Of a DNA stretch of 64,000 nt, positions 57,564 to 64,000 are shown one piece after another. Origin of the DNA: Diphasiastrum complanatum (taxonomy: Eukaryota > Streptophyta > Lycopodiopsida > Lycopodiales > Lycopodiaceae); assembly GCA_029204225.1 (NCBI GenBank), contig CM055104.1, forward strand, positions 44,530,120-44,594,119, in the 5' to 3' direction. The stretch's first letter is position 1. Each line of letters starts with the position of its first letter. The translations under genes and the position numbers were made by a program. The notes beneath the pieces are model-generated. The model searched no databases. It was not told where the DNA came from and saw only the letters and a list, made by a program, of their open reading frames with translations.

Positions 57564-60110
57564 CTCCTATCACGTCATCATGACACATCACCATCCTCTC
57601 CACACAGCTACTGCATATCATAGTCATTTTCTATTTTCTTCCTCACACTTTCTTCTTGTATTTTTTATGCCTTCTTTCATTACTTATGATTACTATCTTT
57701 GTGATCAAGCATTCTATTACAACCTGTTGCAATCTGCGGAGCTTTCGTCAAATATTCGACAAAATGGCTTCTGGATCCAGCTCTTCTATTATCTGAAAAG
57801 CATGCGTAGGAATATGGCTGACATCAATCCAGTCTCTTCTGGATCAATGCAGATTGGGAAGCTTGAAAGTGGAACCTTCAGTCATCCTTTCTGAAGTCAG
57901 TACTGAGTTCGTGAATTCCATCCACTCAGTATCTGATGTGGATTTTAAAGTTCATGTGCAAGAAAAGTTCTTTATTGTCTCTGAAGAAATGTTCTTCACG
58001 GCTTTGGGATTACCACTGGATGGTAAAATTATTTCTACAAACAGAGATGCAATGGATGAAGACACCTATTTTCTGAGCAACTGTTTCGTACCCACCAAGG
58101 GCTACAAAATTTCTATGATCAAGGATGCCACATTCAAAATGTTTTGTAAATACGCCAACAAGTTATCTTTTTGACAGATGTGGATGCTACCATTTCGGTG
58201 CAAAATTTTGGGTATTTATTGGACAATCCTGTATGCTTTGGCATCATTGTATAAAGGCATTTTTTGAGGTGGATCAAACATGAAAATTTTTCGGCAATAG
58301 GAGCACATGTTTCGCATTTGTGTGAGCATTTTGGAGTCTTAACCAACTAGGAGAAAAGTTTGTTGATGGAAAGACTGTTGCCCCCAACACCAGTCGACCT
58401 ATCTAGTCTTATAACCACACCTGCCACAACCACCACAGTAGCACTTGTGCCACCAATCCAAGTAGCAGCTATAATTGCTATGGACGTTGATGGTGCCACT
58501 GCCATTGCCATGGATACGGATGGACCTACTGTTGCTGAATCAACAAAGCCAGCCTCTGCTTCAACCTCACAGAAGCAGAAGAACTCAAGTGCCTCGGAGG
58601 AAGACGAAACTCCATCCGACACTTCAGACAAGGCTCGAGCAACTACAGTAGGCGACACTGGGATAGCTGATGAAGATGATGATGAACCTGACAACCAGCC
58701 CCAGTGGTTCACTTCCATGACTAACAAAGCCAAGAATTTTTTTGTTGATATATATGAATTTGATAGATATAATCAGAGGAACATCATGGACCTGATAGAA
58801 GTAGAGCAAATGTTTCAAGACTCTCTCAAAGAGTCTTATGAGAAGATTGATTTGCTCGAATTAGACAACACCAAGCTGATCGACGAAAATCATTTCCTTG
58901 AAACACAGCTTCATTTCGCAATCAAGGAAGCTGATTCTTTGAAGGAAATCAATAAGGCAATTGAGGCCAAGTCTGTCAATTATCAGACTACTATTGATTC
59001 TTTAAAACAACAAGTGCTGGATGCTTATAAACACAATGTCGCTCTCCAGAAACATTTGCAAGAGGAGCAAGCGACATGAATAAAGGCAGAAACTATGCTT
59101 GCTCTATGCAACAATGCAGGTTCTATCATGATAGATCTCTCGAAACTAAACTAGCTCCAAGGCCAGATGCTAGAAAATTTTTGAGTAGAGTTCTTGCAAC
59201 TGCTCGAAGATGTGAAGGCGCTAGTCGAAGAAGAGTTTGCGGAGTTGAAGGAGCTATCTATTGAAGCCACCCAAACTTGCAATGGTCCAAACTCCCATGA
59301 TGAATAACTATAGGCCCTACTGAGAATTGATGATCTGATGCAGCAACTTAGTCCATTCTTGTCTGTTCGGGAGTTGTTGACCATCTAAAATACTTGGAGG
59401 CAATAGCGAAGGTTGACAAGCTCAAACAAGAGTTGTCTGATCTCAAGCAGCAGCTGGAAGATCAAAAGTTAGCTGCCGAGTTACAAACTCAAGAACAGCA
59501 GCTACTTAGACAAAGCCACGTCGAAACCAATCAAAGGTATGTGTATCCATTTGCTGATCGATTTTGGAAGTGGTGTCGACAAGCTTTTAACATTGAATTA
59601 CAATGGCGTGTGGATTATATGATGCTACCAGGCGCAGTAGGCATCGCCTTCGATGACTGGAAGACACCATGGGAAAAGGATGACCTTCTCTGGTTATGGG
59701 CCCAGTTATCTATCGAGCAGAAAGGATGTCTCTGTTGGGGCATAATTTAGGGAAAATTCACAATTGCGCCTTTCAAATCAGGTGAGTTGTACATAGGCCC
59801 GTGTGCTATGTATGCCTCAGAATACATTCGTATTAAAGAATATCAATTTTTACGGAATGAAGACAATAAGAAACAATTTTGGAAGCGGAAATCGCAATTC
59901 CAATTGTACAAACCAAAAGATGTTGCGAACATAGGCGCTTTTGATGAAGCTGGACTGCTCGTCAATGTAAATATGGCGTATCCAAAACTTTTTAGTCTTT
60001 ACGTGGATTGGGAGCGAAATCTTGTTGACTATTTTGCAGAAATTAAACACAATCTGCAAGATCAAAGAAAGTCAAGTCATTTCAAGAACTTCTGTACATA
60101 TTTGTTCTAG
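57564..60110 (+). pseudogene. Coiled-coil ORF region in the Athila/Tat-type element, broken
   Basis: ATG near 57762 (MASGSSSSII, then TGA). Frames continue: 57854-58174 with VHVQEKFFIVSEEMFFTALG, LPLDGKI and DAMDEDTYFLSNCFVPTKGY; 58360-59079 with an Ala/Thr-rich then acidic stretch and a long coiled coil (LLELDNTKLIDENHFLETQL and following); 59394-59750 with a second coiled coil and YPFADRFWKWCRQAF, WRVDYMMLPGAVGIAFDDWK; 59787-60110 with a basic/aromatic tail. Stops and shifts separate them, but style and order suggest one gene. By position it is the first ORF of the interrupted gypsy element. Tat/Ogre elements carry an extra ORF1 of unknown function, to which this may correspond. No enzyme motif. 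Confidence 0.45.
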
Positions 60111-60717
60111 CAGTTTGGAACTTTTGCAGCAAAGACTTTGTTTTTTGTACAGGATCTTTATGTTAAAAGTTCTTTTAGAGATTTTCAGCTCGCTTTTGTA
60201 AAGAAATCACACTTAGTGATTCAAATGAAGATGAAAAGCTAACTCATGAGCTATTTGATGGAACATTGCTCCTTGTTTAGCTTGAAGAATTGGCAACCTA
60301 CCAGTTGGCCGTTATACGAAATCAAAGGAAACCTTGATGTTGTACGAGGCTCAACAAAATTTGGAGTTAGCCCAATGATTACATGAAGAATTGAATCCAT
60401 CATGAATATTCATTCTTGCCTATGTAATGGTGATGTTTCTATGTGATGCTGAATCCTAATCTTTGAAGTTTTGAAGATGTTTTGAAGTTTGATTCCTGTT
60501 CTCATCAATAATTCAAAGATCAACTCAAATCAACCTATTTAATTCAAGAAGCAGCAAGTCATATATTCTCTAAGCAAAAGAAATATCTAAAGGAAGGAGC
60601 ATATGAAGAAATATATTTTCACCTTAACGAATATCTAAAGAACAGAATGATTCGCGATGATCCTCAAAACAAAGATTATATGTTCATGAGGACGTTTCAC
60701 ATTTGAGAAAGAGGATA
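60111..60717. other. No gene seen
   Basis: AT-rich sequence with short frames only. It ends with a purine-rich GAGAAAGAGGATA that could be a polypurine tract before 60718. Confidence 0.4.
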
Positions 60718-61796
60718 TGTGATGCCACAAAAATATTGAATATCAACCTAAATATGGCATGATATACTCGAAAATGAAGATATGAGCTAGATATTATAAA
60801 TCATGAAGAGGCCTAAGTCATTTTTCGAGAAAATATCTCCTAAAGACTTGCCTTGTATTTAAGGACGAGACCTCTAAAAGAGAAACGATGTCTTGGATAA
60901 GCCTTTACTAGGTCATCTACGTGAAACGACTAAATATGAATCGACATTTAAACTAGAGTAATTTCAACTTTTAGTTAAATATATCTCTTATGGTATAATT
61001 GAACATACATTCAACCTAATTGTTAACTAGAGCTTTTCACAAGAGTGACACACCTGTAGTTTTAGAGGTGTGTTTGTCCACTCCATAGAACATATATCAC
61101 ACGCTTCAGTCTCGATCATCGAGAGAGGAAGAGTTTATGTATTTGTGAGAGGTTGAAGAAGTGAATAGAGTGTTGAGCATTATTCTCTCTTATCTCTGTT
61201 CTCCGCACTGTTAAGTGTGAGTGATCCTGAGTCTACTAGCAATCTCTACTACATTACATGAATTACTCTCTAGTCAGACAGACACTCTAGCGCATTACAA
61301 TCATTTGCTATATGTTCGTAAATATGCTCTAAAAAACTATCTTAAAATTCTCTTATTCATTTGTCGCGAACACATTCTTTTTGGCACTCGAATAACGTCT
61401 ACATTTGGTACAGTCTAGTACAATCATTGATAGAACTGTATGTATACATCTGAGATGTCAGTCTTTATCTGAGAAATTGAGTCTTTGTTCTGTGTTCTTG
61501 CTTGTAACTGACATAAGTTTCTAACGTACTCTAAAACTATTTGTGCTCTTTAACCATAACCTTGGACTTAAGTTGTTGAGGAGTTCTGTCTAGAAACGAA
61601 CAATTTGCGAATATGATTAACTAATTGTCTGCACAAACACGAATACATCGAACATTTCTTGACTCTATATTGACACCTCAATCAGTCGGAGTGTAGTACC
61701 GTTGTACTACTCTCTCACCTGTAGAACGCATTTAATTCGATTTGATAGAGGCAAGACTGTTGTTCTAGAATTATTAACACTACACACCCCCAACAC
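60718..61796 (+). repeat. Putative LTR
   Basis: Starts TGTGATGCCAC after a purine tract and ends CACCCCCAACA. TATTTAAGG near 60858 is a possible TATA box. No second copy or primer site was found, so this rests on boundary words only. Confidence 0.35.
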
Positions 61797-63060
61797 AAGT
61801 AATATTGGTTACTTTCTAATGTCTGTTGACAACCAAAATAACACTCGAATCCACTTCACTCGAAATAAATCATAATTGTACCAAATACATAACTTTTAAA
61901 TGCTATCCTCTGAGGGTTTGACATTATTTACTACAAAATCTATATTAACCTTGTTGGTATAGTACGACACATATAGTACTCAGAAAACACCGTAAAGCGA
62001 AATCTATTTCAAGACATCCAGCTGGTACTTGCCACCATCCCACCACACAAAACCGTGCAAGTTAGCACTTTGAGGAAGACTGTGTCAACGCTGAATGTCA
62101 GTTGTTATCCATGTACAAAATAAGTTAAGCAACTTAACAGCTTATTGTATTTTATGCAATATTGTATTCCAATCTTCCCTACTTAAAATGATTGATAGTG
62201 ATAAGCCACACGATATCCTTACCATATTAGGGCATTCCGCCATTCTGATCAATTTTATGGTACTAGTCTATATCTATTTATAAAATTAAAGCATACGTAC
62301 TTGAAAAATAATTGTGCTAAACATATTGCAATTTGCAAATAGGGGATAGTGTGGATTGATACTTAGATATGGGGCAAATCCATGCCATACCAATACCTGA
62401 ACCTATCGTATAATACATAGGTAATGCATTGTTTTCACAACCCTTGAGCATATCCATGCTTTCCAAGAGCCCGCCAACTATCACTCTGTTTTCATACTTT
62501 TTTATACTAATTGTATCTTAAAAATAAACCATACTTGTCTGTGCTTATATTGGGCCAAGTATTTTACTCTAACACTTGTAATAGGATTAGGGAAAATCCA
62601 TGCCATTCCAATCCCTACGAGTGTGGCGATCTCTTGCACAACTCCATGTGCATTAAGGGTGCCTAGGTTATCAATATTTGTTTCATTGGTTTATACCTTT
62701 TTAAATGGGTAAAAAACTAAAGAATCATCATATGTGTTGTCTTAGTTAGTGAGGTATGTTTTCTTTGAAAAAATTGAAAATAGATTGGTAGTTTACTTTT
62801 TCCTATATAGGTAAGATATGAACGTTTTCCTGTTATTTATCATTGTCTTACCACCATTCATCTTTGTATGCTATTGTTTATAAGGCTAGCTAATACCCAT
62901 TTTAAAGTTCTTTGAAAGGAGAAAATTCCATGTCATCATGTAAAAAATAAAAATAAAAAATTCCACGTCATCAATTTTTAATGATGAAGTGGCATTTTCC
63001 ATGGGTCAGGTCTTGGATGTGCAACAAACCGTCTAAATGTCCTACACGTCGTCTAGGGTC
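61797..63060. other. No gene seen
   Basis: AT-rich spacer. An imperfect repeat of GG[GC]AAATCCATGCCAT[AT]CCAAT occurs near 62373 and 62592 in similar surroundings. Confidence 0.45.
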
Positions 63061-63069
63061 CCTGTCTCG

Positions 63070-63218
<149 letters not shown>

Positions 63219-63328
63219 GCTCATATTTTCCATCAGGTGTGTCTATTCGAGGGTGTGTCTATTCGAATGTCGCACACCCATCTACAGGTGTACAAAAGGT
63301 CTCTCTCGCGGTAGCTCTCCCTTTCCCT

Positions 63329-63330
<2 letters not shown>

Positions 63331-63360
<30 letters not shown>
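63331..63360. repeat. (TC)15 microsatellite and CT-rich tract
   Basis: Fifteen units followed to about 63530 by CT-rich DNA with repeated CTCTCGCATCAGCTCTC (about 63356 and 63412) and CCCCCACTCTTCTCGC words. Confidence 0.9.
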
Positions 63361-63364
<4 letters not shown>

Positions 63365-63530
63365 CAGCTCTCTCCATGTTTCTCTCTCTCACACACTCGG
63401 GGTGATCTCTCTCTCGCATCAGCTCTCCCCTCGTCTCTCTCTCTCATACACTCCCCCTCCCCGACTCTTCTCGCGTGCAGCACTCCCTCCCCCACTCTTC
63501 TCGCTTCCCCCACTCTTCTCGCTTGCAGTA

Positions 63531-64000
63531 TCTCGTAAGGTGAGTGTAGTGAGTGCATACTCACGAGGTGAATGTAGTGAGTGCAGACTAAGCATCTCGG
63601 GTTTAGTGTATACGATTTTTCGTATTGTGGATGTTTATGCTGGTAAACGACGCTCGCAGAAATAAGTCTTGAATTTTGAAAGTCCAAGGATCGAATCGTC
63701 AACGTCTTTTCCTTGGTAATAACTCATGCTTTTGCTTTTGGATTTTACCTGCAAAATTATTCTGTTGGAGAGGAGGTTTCTTTATTTAGAATTTGGAGTG
63801 AGTTTCCACTATTAAGCAATGGCATTTCAAGACATGAACAATCGAGATATTTCTTCTTGACGATTTCAGATCCATTGCCTTCAGCATTTTATTTATGTAT
63901 TGAATGGCCATCTATTTTTATCTTTGCTTTTTATGTCGTTCTGCATCATTTTGTCTCAGCTTCCGCTCCAACTATTGATCTGCAGCTTTGCTACGAACGA
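63531..64000. other. No gene seen
   Basis: A short direct repeat GGTGA[GA]TGTAGTGAGTGCA (about 63539 and 63567) and otherwise unremarkable sequence to the window end. Confidence 0.4.

Overview
The window is nuclear DNA from a land plant, and almost all of it is nested, decaying transposable elements. The evidence for a plant is: two intronless F-box/kelch genes of the KMD type; a CACTA transposon of the TNP2 class; several Ty1/copia elements primed by initiator-Met tRNA (TGGTATCAGAGC); and a Ty3/gypsy LTR followed by the Asp-tRNA primer site TGGCGCCGTTGCCGGGGA seen in Athila/Tat elements. Two host-type genes in 64 kb, with repeats inserted into repeats, imply a large TE-rich genome. The species cannot be named from this sequence.

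Layout. 1-1440: broken copy of an uncharacterised transposase-like gene. 1539-2088: two long (CT)n arrays. 2290-20528: one old copia element in two opposite-facing halves (minus at 2290-11739, plus at 13571-20528). A 6.0 kb copia element (2559-8582, duplication CTTTC) sits in the first half and a gypsy element (14300-20227, duplication CACAA) in the second. Between the halves, on the minus strand, is a broken histone H3-like gene. 20981-23369: better-preserved second copy of the transposase-like gene. 24922-25798: a second, strongly diverged H3-like gene with a Pro/Ser-rich extension. 26868-27965 and 44076-45179: the KMD-type duplicates; the first carries a nonsense codon, the second is intact. 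28390-34112: copia and gypsy debris. 35203-39330: CACTA TNP2-type transposase with several exons. 39331-42723: gypsy LTR/leader-like DNA and gag fused to an opposite-strand copia RT fragment. 46801-57558: three members of one copia lineage. One is a pol remnant with true RNase H (49269-49850). One is a full-length element with 3% LTR divergence whose RT and RNase H are replaced by unrelated open sequence (52100-57558). One is a short element sharing the same unusual 3' internal sequence (46801-48532). 50700-60110: the Athila/Tat-type element interrupted by the 52100 insertion, with a coiled-coil ORF on its far side. 63076-63360: further (CT)n arrays.

Only the intact KMD-type gene at 44076 looks like a working host gene. 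The H3-like gene at 24922 may be functional if its frame change is an intron or an assembly error. Intact or near-intact LTR pairs with target-site duplications allow the insertion order to be read, and the two halves of the oldest copia suggest an inversion of about 11 kb. Element coordinates were worked out by eye; percent divergences are hand counts.
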